A stretch of 35,934 nucleotides of DNA from NCBI RefSeq assembly GCF_002910905.1, contig NZ_NEUE01000270.1, forward strand, positions 1-35,934, written 5' to 3'. Below the pieces are notes generated by a model. That model was not told the origin of the DNA. It did no database searches and worked only from the letters and a program-made list of their open reading frames with translations. Source of the stretch: Streptomyces sp. SM11. Its GTDB lineage: Bacteria > Actinomycetota > Actinomycetes > Streptomycetales > Streptomycetaceae. Below, piece after piece: positions 15,621-23,074 of this stretch; positions within the stretch are counted from its first letter, which is position 1, and every line of letters begins with the position of its first letter. A program made the position numbers and the translations under genes.

Positions 15621-16690
15621 GCTACACCGTCCAGGAAAAGCGCCCCGTCACCACCCCGTCGCACGCCACGCTCGCCCACGCCAGACTGCCCCGCTGGGCC
15701 CCGGCGGCCATCGCCGCCGGCTCGGTGGCCACCGGCTGCCTGATCGGGTTCGTGGCCGGGCTGGACAGCCGGATCCAGTGGGGCATGATCTCCGCCCTGG
15801 TCTTCGTGGCCGCCACCTACCTCATCACCGCGAAGGTGGAGGGCAGCCGGCAGGGCAAGGACCGTATCGCCACGAGCCTGGTCTGGGTCTGCTTCGCCCT
15901 GGCCATCGTGCCGCTGCTCTCCCTCGCGTGGATCACCGTCACCAAGGGCACCACCGTTCTCGACGGCTACTTCCTCACGCACTCGATGAGCGGTCTCCTC
16001 GACACCGAAGAGGGCGGCGGCCTCTACCACGCCCTGCTCGGCACCATCGAGCAGGTGGCCATCGCGGCGTTCATCGCCACCCCGATCGGCCTGCTGACCG
16101 CCGTCTATCTGGTCGAGTACGGGCGGGGGAGGCTGGCCCGAGCCGTCACCTTCTTCGTCGACGTCATGACGGGCATCCCGTCCATCGTGGCCGGACTCTT
16201 CGTCCTCGCCACCTGGAACCTCATGCTCGGCTTCGGCCCGTCCGGCTTCGCCGGCTCCCTGGCCCTCGCGATCCTGATGATGCCGGTGATCGTCCGCTCC
16301 ACCGAGGAGATGCTCAAGCTCGTCCCGAACGAGCTCCGCGAGGCGTCCCTCGCCCTGGGCGTACCCCAGTGGCGCACCATCCTGAAGGTGGTCCTGCCGA
16401 CGTCGATCGGCGGCATCACGACGGGTGTGATGCTGGCGGTGGCCCGCATCACCGGCGAGACCGCCCCCGTCCTGCTGCTCGTCTTCGGCACGAAGCTGAT
16501 CAATCCGAATCCCTTCGAGGGAGCGCAGTCGTCACTGCCGCTGTACGTGTACGAGCAGTACTCCGTCGGCACGACGGCCTCGGTCGACCGCGCCTGGGCA
16601 GGCGCCCTGGTCCTGATCGCCTTCGTCATGATCCTCAACCTGGTGGCCCGCGGCATCGCCCGCTGGAAGGCCCCGAAGACCGGCCGCTGA
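15617..16690 (+). CDS. pstA: Phosphate ABC transporter permease PstA
   Basis: 357 residues, longer than the minimal family at the N-terminus, with two extra hydrophobic segments (AAIAAGSVATGCLIGFVAGL, WGMISALVFVAATYLIT) before the usual PstA core. Core motifs: TGIPSIVAGLF, the coupling loop REASLALGVPQWRTILKVVLP, and ARITGETAPVLLLVFG. Forms the channel with PstC. Followed after 25 nt by pstB. Confidence 0.96.
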   Translation: MSYTVQEKRPVTTPSHATLAHARLPRWAPAAIAAGSVATGCLIGFVAGLDSRIQWGMISALVFVAATYLITAKVEGSRQGKDRIATSLVWVCFALAIVPLLSLAWITVTKGTTVLDGYFLTHSMSGLLDTEEGGGLYHALLGTIEQVAIAAFIATPIGLLTAVYLVEYGRGRLARAVTFFVDVMTGIPSIVAGLFVLATWNLMLGFGPSGFAGSLALAILMMPVIVRSTEEMLKLVPNELREASLALGVPQWRTILKVVLPTSIGGITTGVMLAVARITGETAPVLLLVFGTKLINPNPFEGAQSSLPLYVYEQYSVGTTASVDRAWAGALVLIAFVMILNLVARGIARWKAPKTGR

Positions 16691-16715
16691 GGCCACCGAA
16701 AGTGAAGTGATCCCC

Positions 16716-17492
16716 ATGGCCAAGCGCATCGATGTCAGCGGGCTGACCGCCTTCTACGGCACGCACCGTGCGATCGACGACATCTCGATGACCGTCGAGC
16801 CCCGCTCCGTCACGGCCTTCATCGGCCCGTCCGGCTGCGGAAAGTCCACCTTCCTGCGCACCCTGAACCGCATGCACGAGGTGACCCCCGGCGGTCGCGT
16901 CGAGGGCAAGGTGCTGCTGGACGACGAGAACCTCTACGCCAGAGACGTCGACCCGGTCGCCGTGCGCCGCACCGTCGGCATGGTCTTCCAGCGCCCGAAC
17001 CCCTTCCCCACCATGTCGATCTTCGACAACGTCGCGGCGGGTCTGCGCCTGAACGGCACGTACCGGAAGAGCGAGCTCGCGGACGTCGTGGAGAAGTCCC
17101 TCAAGGGCGCCAACCTCTGGAACGAGGTCAAGGACCGCCTCAACAAGCCCGGCTCCGGCCTCTCCGGCGGTCAGCAGCAGCGGCTGTGCATCGCCCGCGC
17201 CATCGCGGTCGAGCCGCAGGTCCTGCTGATGGACGAGCCGTGCTCGGCGCTGGACCCGATCTCGACCCTCGCCATCGAGGACCTGATCGGCGAGCTGAAG
17301 GAGCGCTTCACGATCGTCATCGTGACGCACAACATGCAGCAGGCGGCCCGCGTCTCGGACCGTACGGCGTTCTTCAACCTGGCGGCCGTGGGCCAGCCCG
17401 GCAAGCTCGTCGAGATAGACGAGACGGAGCGGATCTTCGCCAACCCGTCGGTCCAGGCCACGGAGGACTACATCTCCGGCCGCTTCGGCTGA
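16716..17492 (+). CDS. pstB: Phosphate ABC transporter ATPase PstB
   Basis: 258 residues from the ATG at 16716, the standard length; a GTG at 16707 is in frame but less likely. Walker A GPSGCGKST, Q-loop VFQRPNPFPTMSI, signature SGGQQQRL, Walker B LLMDEPCSALDP and switch His VTHNM are intact. Powers PstSCA uptake. Last gene of the PhoP-controlled operon; followed by two hairpins. Confidence 0.96.
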   Translation: MAKRIDVSGLTAFYGTHRAIDDISMTVEPRSVTAFIGPSGCGKSTFLRTLNRMHEVTPGGRVEGKVLLDDENLYARDVDPVAVRRTVGMVFQRPNPFPTMSIFDNVAAGLRLNGTYRKSELADVVEKSLKGANLWNEVKDRLNKPGSGLSGGQQQRLCIARAIAVEPQVLLMDEPCSALDPISTLAIEDLIGELKERFTIVIVTHNMQQAARVSDRTAFFNLAAVGQPGKLVEIDETERIFANPSVQATEDYISGRFG

Positions 17493-17519
17493 GCCTCCCC
17501 CCGCCCCACCCCACAGACG

Positions 17520-17555
17520 GCCTTGCGGTGCTGCATGGCGGTGCCACCGCAAGGC
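17520..17555. terminator. First of two hairpins between pstB and pit
   Basis: GCCTTGCGGTG (17520-17530) pairs with CACCGCAAGGC (17545-17555), 11 bp with a 14-nt loop. Confidence 0.7.
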
Positions 17556-17559
17556 GAAA

Positions 17560-17600
17560 GGGTCCGCCCCCGTTCTCGGTACGAGAACGGGGGCGGACCC
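17560..17600. terminator. Second hairpin, 19-bp perfect stem
   Basis: GGGTCCGCCCCCGTTCTCG (17560-17578) pairs fully with 17582-17600 across GTA. It is symmetric, so it can end transcription of pstB from the left and of pit from the right. Confidence 0.8.
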
Positions 17601-17639
17601 ACACGTGTAACCAGCGCCGGATCACTCCGCACCGCCGGC

Positions 17640-18638
17640 TCAGCCGAAGAGCAGGAGAACCGCTCCGTAGCTCAGCGCGGCGACCAGGGCCGCGGCCGGC
17701 ATGGTGATGAACCAGCCCAGGATGATGTTCTTCGCGACACCCCAGCGCACCGCGTTCACCCGCTTGGTGGCGCCGACGCCCATGATCGCGGAGGTGATGA
17801 CGTGCGTCGTCGAGATCGGCGCGTGGAACAGGAACGCCGAACCGAACATGATCGAGGCGCCGGTCGTCTCCGCCGCGAAGCCCTGCGGCGGGTCCAGCTC
17901 GATGATCTTGCGGCCGAGGGTCCGCATGATGCGCCAGCCGCCCGCGTACGTCCCCAGCGAGAGCATCACCGCACAGGCGATCTTGACCCAGACGGGGATC
18001 TCGTCGTTGGGGCCCTCGATGTCCGCGATGACCAGGGCCATCACGACGATGCCCATCGTCTTCTGCGCGTCCTGGAGGCCGTGGCCGAGCGCCATGCCCG
18101 CCGCCGAGACCGTCTGCGCGATCCGGAAGCCCCGTTTGGCCTTGTGCGGGTTGGCGTTCCGGAACATCCACATGATGCCGACCATCACCAGATAGCCGAC
18201 GATCAGGCCGACGAACGGGGAGATGAACATCGGGATGACGACCTTCTCCAGCACGCCGGACCAGATGACGTCCGTCCCGCCGGCCAGCGCCGCCCCGACC
18301 ATGCCGCCGAACAGGGCGTGCGAGGACGAGGAGGGGAGGCCGTAGTACCAGGTGATGAGGTTCCAGATGATCGCGCCGACCAGCGCCGCGAACAGGATCC
18401 CCATCCCCTTCTGCCCCACGGGCGTGGCGATCAGGCCCTCGCTGACGGTCTTCGCGACCCCCTGGCCCAGGAAGGCGCCGGCGAGGTTCATCACCGCCGC
18501 CATCGCCAGAGCCGCACGCGGGGTCAGCGCCCGGGTGGAGACCGAGGTGGCGATGGCGTTCGCCGAGTCGTGGAAGCCGTTCGTATACGTGAAGCCGAGC
18601 GCGACACCGATGGTCACGATCAGCGCAAAGGTGTCCAC
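17640..18638 (-). CDS. pit: Low-affinity inorganic phosphate transporter, PiT family
   Basis: 332 residues, GTG start. The PiT signature is visible in both halves: GFHDSANAIATSVSTRAL near the N-terminus with WYYGLPSSSSHALFGG, and in the second half MALGHGLQDAQKTMG and APISTTHVITSAIMGVG. Roughly ten membrane spans. Imports metal-phosphate with protons. Starts 5 nt after the DUF47 gene, so both form one transcript. Confidence 0.95.
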   Translation of the reverse strand: MDTFALIVTIGVALGFTYTNGFHDSANAIATSVSTRALTPRAALAMAAVMNLAGAFLGQGVAKTVSEGLIATPVGQKGMGILFAALVGAIIWNLITWYYGLPSSSSHALFGGMVGAALAGGTDVIWSGVLEKVVIPMFISPFVGLIVGYLVMVGIMWMFRNANPHKAKRGFRIAQTVSAAGMALGHGLQDAQKTMGIVVMALVIADIEGPNDEIPVWVKIACAVMLSLGTYAGGWRIMRTLGRKIIELDPPQGFAAETTGASIMFGSAFLFHAPISTTHVITSAIMGVGATKRVNAVRWGVAKNIILGWFITMPAAALVAALSYGAVLLLFG

Positions 18639-18643
18639 GAGGT

Positions 18644-19264
18644 TCAGGACTCCTTGACCGCGATGGTCTCCACGGTGTTGGCGACGTGCTCGAAAGCGTC
18701 AGCCGCCTCTTCCAGCACATCCACGATCTGCTTCAGCTTCAGCACCTCCATGGCGTCGTACTTGCCGTTGAAGAGGTGGGCCAGCAGCTTGCGGTGGACC
18801 TGATCGGCCTGGTTCTCCAGGCGGTTGATCTCGATCCAGTACTCGGTGAGGTTGGCCATGGTCCGCAGTCCCGGCATCGCCTCGGCGGTCAGTTCCGCCG
18901 CCCGGGCCAGCACCTCGATCTGCTGCTCGACACCCTTGGGGAGCTCCTGGACCTGGTAGAGGACGACCAGGTCGACGGCTTCCTCCATGAAGTCCATGAT
19001 GTCGTCGAGCGAGGACGCCAGCTTGTAGATGTCCTCGCGGTCGAACGGCGTGATGAAGGAGGAGTTCAGCTGGTGGAAGATCGCGTGGGTGGCGTCGTCC
19101 CCCGCGTGCTCCGCTGCCCGCATACGCTCCGCGATCTCGACTCGGGAGGCAGAATCCGCCCCGAGCAGTTCCATCAGGAGCTTCGAGCCCGTGACAATGT
19201 TGTCCGCGGACGCGGAGAACATGTCGTAGAAGCTCGTCTCCCTGGGGGTCAGACGAAAGCGCAC
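18644..19264 (-). CDS. DUF47 (PhoU-like) accessory protein of the phosphate transporter
   Basis: 206 residues, GTG start. All-helical PhoU-like sequence with acidic metal-binding patches: ETSFYDMF, EHAGDDATHAIFHQL, TPFDREDIYKLASSLDDIMDFMEEAVD, a pattern diagnostic of DUF47. Such proteins are almost always encoded directly before a PiT transporter and are thought to control it. No PHO box was found in its upstream gap. Confidence 0.94.
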   Translation of the reverse strand: MRFRLTPRETSFYDMFSASADNIVTGSKLLMELLGADSASRVEIAERMRAAEHAGDDATHAIFHQLNSSFITPFDREDIYKLASSLDDIMDFMEEAVDLVVLYQVQELPKGVEQQIEVLARAAELTAEAMPGLRTMANLTEYWIEINRLENQADQVHRKLLAHLFNGKYDAMEVLKLKQIVDVLEEAADAFEHVANTVETIAVKES

Positions 19265-19410
19265 GTGGGGTCCTCGGGGTGCTCTGGATTCGGTCAGGCT
19301 GATGCTAGGCGCATCATCCGGCCACGGCTAACCGGCGTTCTTCAGTGTCGCCCATCGGACAGGGCTACCAGCACGGACCCCCGGTCACGGTTCGACGGGA
19401 TTCGTTACGA

Positions 19411-19429
19411 TATACCCGGCAGGGGTATA
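19411..19429 (+). promoter_or_regulatory. CsoR operator
   Basis: TATACCC-GGCAG-GGGTATA, a perfect 7-bp inverted repeat with the TACCC/GGGTA half-sites of CsoR operators. It lies 110 nt before the csoR start; the AT-rich arms probably overlap the promoter. Implies autorepression released by Cu(I). Confidence 0.85.
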
Positions 19430-19471
19430 AACGCGGCACGGTGCGGCGTTGAACAGTCCAGCGGCTTCATC

Positions 19472-19501
19472 CAGCACTTCGGCGCTCAGCACTTCAGCAC
19501 T
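19472..19501 (+). repeat. 15-bp tandem repeat in the csoR leader
   Basis: CAGCACTTCGGCGCT and CAGCACTTCAGCACT, two copies with two differences, followed by a third start CAGCG. Located in the untranslated leader. Function unknown. Confidence 0.7.
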
Positions 19502-19538
19502 CAGCGGGACACTTGAGAACAACAACGGGAGGACGCAG

Positions 19539-19922
19539 ATGACCACGACCGGGACCTCAGGGACGGAATCGGCAGGCGTGGCGGCCCCGGACGCAGGGGC
19601 GACCGCCCCTGTCGACATCGTCACCGACCACGACCGCGGCATCCACGGCTACCACCACCAGAAGGACGAACACCTCAAACGGCTGCGCCGGATCGAGGGC
19701 CAGGTCCGCGGCCTCCAGCGCATGGTCGACGAGGGCGTCTACTGCATCGACATACTCACCCAGGTATCGGCGTCCACCAAGGCCCTCCAGTCCTTCGCCC
19801 TCCAGCTGCTGGAGGAGCACCTGCGCCACTGTGTCGCCGACGCGGCCGTCAAGGGCGGCGGAGAGGTCGACGCGAAGGTCGAGGAGGCCACGAAGGCCAT
19901 CGCCCGCCTGCTCCGCACTTGA
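19539..19922 (+). CDS. csoR: Copper-sensing repressor CsoR
   Basis: 127 residues from the ATG with GGGAGG at 19528-19533; the longer in-frame start at 19449 would read the leader repeats. The DUF156 helical core begins at YHHQKDEHLKRLRRIEGQVRGLQRMVDEGVYCIDIL. Cu(I) ligands of the CsoR type are present: Cys69, His94 and Cys98 (EEHLRHC). An Ala/Thr-rich tail of about 35 residues precedes the core. No copper ATPase or chaperone is adjacent, so its targets must be elsewhere. Confidence 0.93.
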   Translation: MTTTGTSGTESAGVAAPDAGATAPVDIVTDHDRGIHGYHHQKDEHLKRLRRIEGQVRGLQRMVDEGVYCIDILTQVSASTKALQSFALQLLEEHLRHCVADAAVKGGGEVDAKVEEATKAIARLLRT

Positions 19923-19964
19923 GGTCCGGCCCCGGGAGCGGCGGCGGTACGGGGGCCGCGGGCG

Positions 19965-20168
19965 TCACCCCCGGCGAGCGGCCTGCCGGGGGACCGTCGC
20001 CCAGGACTCCGCACCCCGGACGTCGAGCACTTCGTCGATCCGGTCAGGACTGAGGCGTTCCTCGCCCGCCGCCGACGCGGCGATCATCAGCTCGCCGCAC
20101 AGTTCGATCTCGGCGAGGGCCACACGGTCCTGAGCGTTCGGAGCGCTGAGCGTCACCACCTGCGTCAC
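19965..20168 (-). CDS. Small conserved hypothetical protein
   Basis: 67 residues from the GTG at 20168; an alternative GTG at 20159 has an ideal AGGTGA eight bases upstream and would give 64 residues. The sequence (VTLSAPNAQDRVALAEIELCGELMIAASAAGEERLSPDRIDEVLDVR) is well structured as helices, has good codon bias and looks like a small protein kept in this neighbourhood in Streptomyces. One Cys, no membrane segment. Function not known. Confidence 0.7.
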   Translation of the reverse strand: MTQVVTLSAPNAQDRVALAEIELCGELMIAASAAGEERLSPDRIDEVLDVRGAESWATVPRQAARRG

Positions 20169-20207
20169 CTCTCTCTGCCGTCTCCCGGCCGTCACCGGCC
20201 CCCCTTG

Positions 20208-20271
20208 GGGCCTGTCGTCGCACTGCCGTCGCCCGCCCGGGGGCGGCAGACGGCAGTGCGACGACAGGCCC
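20208..20271 (-). terminator. Long hairpin, 23-bp perfect stem
   Basis: 20208-20230 and 20249-20271 are exact reverse complements (outer ends GGGCCTGTCGTC and GACGACAGGCCC); the 18-nt loop has CGCCC and GGGCG that could extend pairing. It lies between the lipoprotein gene (minus, ends 20477) and the small gene starting at 20168, so it probably terminates the lipoprotein transcript. Confidence 0.65.
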
Positions 20272-20476
20272 TGGCACACCGGCTTCCCAGCCTAGGGAGC
20301 GCGACACGCACCGCGCATGGCACGGACGGACCATTTTGAGCCCCCTCCCAACCGGTCCCACCGCCCGGCCCGTCCCGGCCGCCGCCCCTCCCCCGAGGTC
20401 ACGACCGGCCGCGCGGCACCGCACAGACCCGGCCCGGACCACCGCGCCCGCCGGCTCCGGCCCCCGCCCGCCACCC

Positions 20477-21352
20477 TCAGCCCTGCCGGATCTCGCCGGT
20501 GTAGATGGCGCCCTCGTCCGGCAGGGTCACCCTGACCGGCAGCCCGAACCCGTACAGCAGCAGCGTCGAGACCACCGACACCTCCGGGCCCTCCGTGGGG
20601 AAGGTGAAACAGTGCCGGACCTTCCGCAGCCGGCCGTCCTCGTCCAGGTAGGCGTCGAACGGGACGGTGTCGTTGCTGAACCCTTTCGCCGCCGCACCGA
20701 GCGCCCCGCGCGACGGCGGCGAGGCGGCCCGGGCCGCGCGGTTCAGGTCGGCGACGCCCCGGTAGTGATGCACCGTCACCCCGGCCAGCTCGGACTCCCC
20801 CACATACGTCACATCATCGGCCCCGCGCAGCAGCTCAGCGGCGGCCATCGGATCGGTGACCCCGCCGGTGACGAGGTTGCCGTCCTTCAGCGTGGTCGTG
20901 TCGATCCTGACCCACTTGTCGTCGGGCACCCCGGCGCCGCGGTTCTTCATGTACAGCGCCCCGGGGACCAGCAGCTCGGTGATCGGCCGGTGGTCGTCCG
21001 CGCCCGCGGCGTCCTTGCCCGCGGCGTCCGTGGGCAGCATCACCTTGAGCCGCCCCATCTGCCTGCGGAAGTCGTACGCGCCCTGCCCCCGGATCGTCAC
21101 CCGCGTCCCGCCGGCCGCCGTCTCCATCGACGTACGGGTCTCCGCACCGCCCGCGTCGACGAGAACGTCCGCCGCCTGCCCGAGGACGTCGAGCGCACGG
21201 TCCGCTGCCGTGGAGCGCTGCCCGGAGCCGTCGCTCGCGCCGCTGCCCGCGTCCCCGCCGAAGCACCCGGCGGTGACCGCGATCGCCCCGGCCACAGCGA
21301 GGGCGCGGGCAGCACGGGCCCCGCCTCCGCCCCTGTACTGCTGCACCACCAT
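20477..21352 (-). CDS. Lipoprotein, LppX/LprG-like
   Basis: 291 residues. Signal peptide with lipobox VTAGC, Cys30, then a Gly/Ser linker and a single soluble domain with beta-rich pattern (TRVTIRGQGAYDF, LYMKNRG, DDKWVRIDTTTL, GADDVTYVGESELAGVTVHHYRGVADL). The layout and the VTYVGESELAGVTVHHYRG stretch resemble actinobacterial LppX/LprAFG-type lipoproteins, which carry lipids, but this assignment is by pattern only. Single gene. Confidence 0.75.
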   Translation of the reverse strand: MVVQQYRGGGGARAARALAVAGAIAVTAGCFGGDAGSGASDGSGQRSTAADRALDVLGQAADVLVDAGGAETRTSMETAAGGTRVTIRGQGAYDFRRQMGRLKVMLPTDAAGKDAAGADDHRPITELLVPGALYMKNRGAGVPDDKWVRIDTTTLKDGNLVTGGVTDPMAAAELLRGADDVTYVGESELAGVTVHHYRGVADLNRAARAASPPSRGALGAAAKGFSNDTVPFDAYLDEDGRLRKVRHCFTFPTEGPEVSVVSTLLLYGFGLPVRVTLPDEGAIYTGEIRQG

Positions 21353-21532
21353 CGCCTGCCAACCCCCAACGACTACCGCGGCCGAGCCCTCACCCGACCC
21401 GCATAACGACCGCCGCCGCCCCCCGTCACGCGGCCCCGGCGCGTCCTGCCCCCGTAGTCCGGGCGCGAGGCGAGCCGGGGGAGGACCGGGACGCTGCCCC
21501 CGTCAGCCGGCTGCGGCCAGTACCGTGGTCGG

Positions 21533-21751
21533 GTGCAAGAGGATTGCCCAGCCCCGGCCCGCACCGCCCCGGAACCCACGACCGCCTCCGCGTCCGCTCC
21601 CCCTCCCGGCCCACCGGCCGGGCACAGCGCCACGACGATCGAACGCGGCTCGTTCTGCGTGGCCCGCTGCACCTGCGGCTGGCGGGGACCGGCGCGCAGA
21701 TCCCGGGACCGGGCCCGTACCGACGCCGCCGAACACCTCGCCGCCCCTTGA
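21533..21751 (+). CDS. Very small Cys-rich protein
   Basis: 72 residues from the GTG at 21533. A Pro/Ala-rich first half is followed by GSFCVARCTCGWRGPARRSRDRARTDAAEHLA, with Cys42, Cys46 and Cys48 that might bind metal. There is no Shine-Dalgarno sequence; TACCGT at 21521-21526, six bases before the start, fits a -10 box of a leaderless message. A hairpin terminator follows. Function unknown. Confidence 0.6.
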   Translation: MQEDCPAPARTAPEPTTASASAPPPGPPAGHSATTIERGSFCVARCTCGWRGPARRSRDRARTDAAEHLAAP

Positions 21752-21789
21752 TCGACCCTGTTTCCCTGATCGACCCCGTTCAGCACGAA

Positions 21790-21816
21790 CCCCCAGGCGC
21801 TCGGAGCACCTGGGGG
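21790..21816. terminator. Hairpin between the small Cys-rich gene and PAP2
   Basis: CCCCCAGG (21790-21797) pairs with CCTGGGGG (21809-21816), with further GCT/AGC pairing inside. It serves the two converging genes. Confidence 0.7.
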
Positions 21817-21889
21817 AACGGGAGGAAGCGGTCGGTCGACCGGAGGGAAGGAGAAGAAGAAGACCGCAGCGGGAGGAGGGACGGTCCCG

Positions 21890-22621
21890 TCAGGCGGCCA
21901 GGTCCTTCTCCCCCAGGTCCCCGCGTCCGGAGCCGGGCCGCGGCTCGGGGATGCCCCTCGCCCCGTCCTGCTCGTCCGCGTACGCGACGGCCGCGTTCTT
22001 CGACCGGACGAACCAGCCGACGCGCGGCGAGCGGGCGACCGCGGCCATCAGCGGGGTCAGCAGCGCCATGGCGAGCGGGGCCAGCAGCAGGGCGACAGCC
22101 GTACCGAGAGCGAATCCGCCGATCACGTCGGTCGGATAGTGGACGCCCATGTAGATCCGGCTGAAACCGGCGAAGAGCGCGAGGCCGATCGCGATGAAGC
22201 CGAACTTCCGGTTCGCCACGAAAATGCCGACGGCGATGCCCATCGCCAGGGTGGAGTGGTCGCTGACGAACGAGAAGTCCGTCTTGCCGTGGATCAGGAC
22301 CTCAAGGCCGTCGTGGTCGTTGAACGGACGCGGCCGTTCGACGAAACCGCGGATCGGGACGTTGATGAGGATCGCGATGGCGGCGGAGAGCGGCGCCCAG
22401 ACGATGGCGGCGGCAGCCGTCACCGAGTCCTCGGCCGTCCCACGCTTGCGCATGCTCCACCAGCACCACAGACCCACCAGAACCAGGCCGAGCATGATCC
22501 CGTACTCGCCGACGAACTCCATGACCCGGTCGAACCAGGTAGGAGCGGCCTTCGCGAGCCCGTTGATGTCGTAGAGCAGACTGACGTCCGGGTTCGACCC
22601 GTCGAGTTCGAGTCCAGCCAT
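21890..22621 (-). CDS. PAP2-family membrane phosphatase
   Basis: 243 residues, about five or six membrane spans. The three active-site motifs are RGFVERPRP (first motif, Arg in place of the usual Lys), SFVSDHSTLA (second, with SDH) and SRIYMGVHYPTDVIGG (third, SRx5Hx3D). Similar to undecaprenyl-diphosphatase of the BcrC type, which recycles the cell-wall lipid carrier, but other lipid phosphates are possible. C-terminal 45 residues are charged and probably cytoplasmic. Confidence 0.88.
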   Translation of the reverse strand: MAGLELDGSNPDVSLLYDINGLAKAAPTWFDRVMEFVGEYGIMLGLVLVGLWCWWSMRKRGTAEDSVTAAAAIVWAPLSAAIAILINVPIRGFVERPRPFNDHDGLEVLIHGKTDFSFVSDHSTLAMGIAVGIFVANRKFGFIAIGLALFAGFSRIYMGVHYPTDVIGGFALGTAVALLLAPLAMALLTPLMAAVARSPRVGWFVRSKNAAVAYADEQDGARGIPEPRPGSGRGDLGEKDLAA

Positions 22622-23074
22622 CTGCTGCGGCCCCTTGCCTTGTCTGCTTCATCTGCTGCGACGTGCGTCCTTGCACGCCGCCGTGGTCGAACCCCCGTGC
22701 TATCGGTGCGATCCGTTACCGCACCGACCTCACTGCGACGCGTGGGTCGGTGCGCATGACGTTCCCTACCCCGTCCAGGGAACGGCCCGGCCGTCGTGTG
22801 CGTTCCGCTCTCCACCGAATGATCACCATGACGTTATCGAAGAGTGACTGGTCGTCGCAGCTCAGGGCCCAGGCTTCACAGAGAGTTCCGACCGTGGCCG
22901 ACTGCCCGTCAGCACCGGTCGCCGCTCCGGAACCCCTGGGCGGAACATCCGCACGGCCAGTCACTCCGCACATCCGCACGACCGCACGGCCGCACGGCCA
23001 GTCACTCCGCACGTCCGCACGGCCACGCATCCACGCATCCGCACGGCCACGCATCCGCGCATGGGAGACATCCG
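22622..23074. other. 450-nt gap with a repeat cluster
   Basis: No coding frame with plausible codon bias. CGGTGCG and CGCACCG around 22704-22726 form a short hairpin, and the AT-richer part near 22820-22850 may hold the promoter of PAP2 or of neighbours. The right third is a repeat array, listed separately. Confidence 0.4.
22949..23060. repeat. Direct-repeat cluster based on CCGCACGGCCA
   Basis: A 31-nt sequence starting CCGCACGGCCAGTCACTCC recurs at 22949 and 22990 with one change, 41 nt apart. Shorter copies (CCGCACGGCCACGCATCC) follow to 23060. Not a CRISPR: units vary in length and there are no unique spacers. Confidence 0.8.

Noticed and set aside
22949..23060. CRISPR array
   Set aside because: Units of unequal length, no unique spacers and no cas genes.
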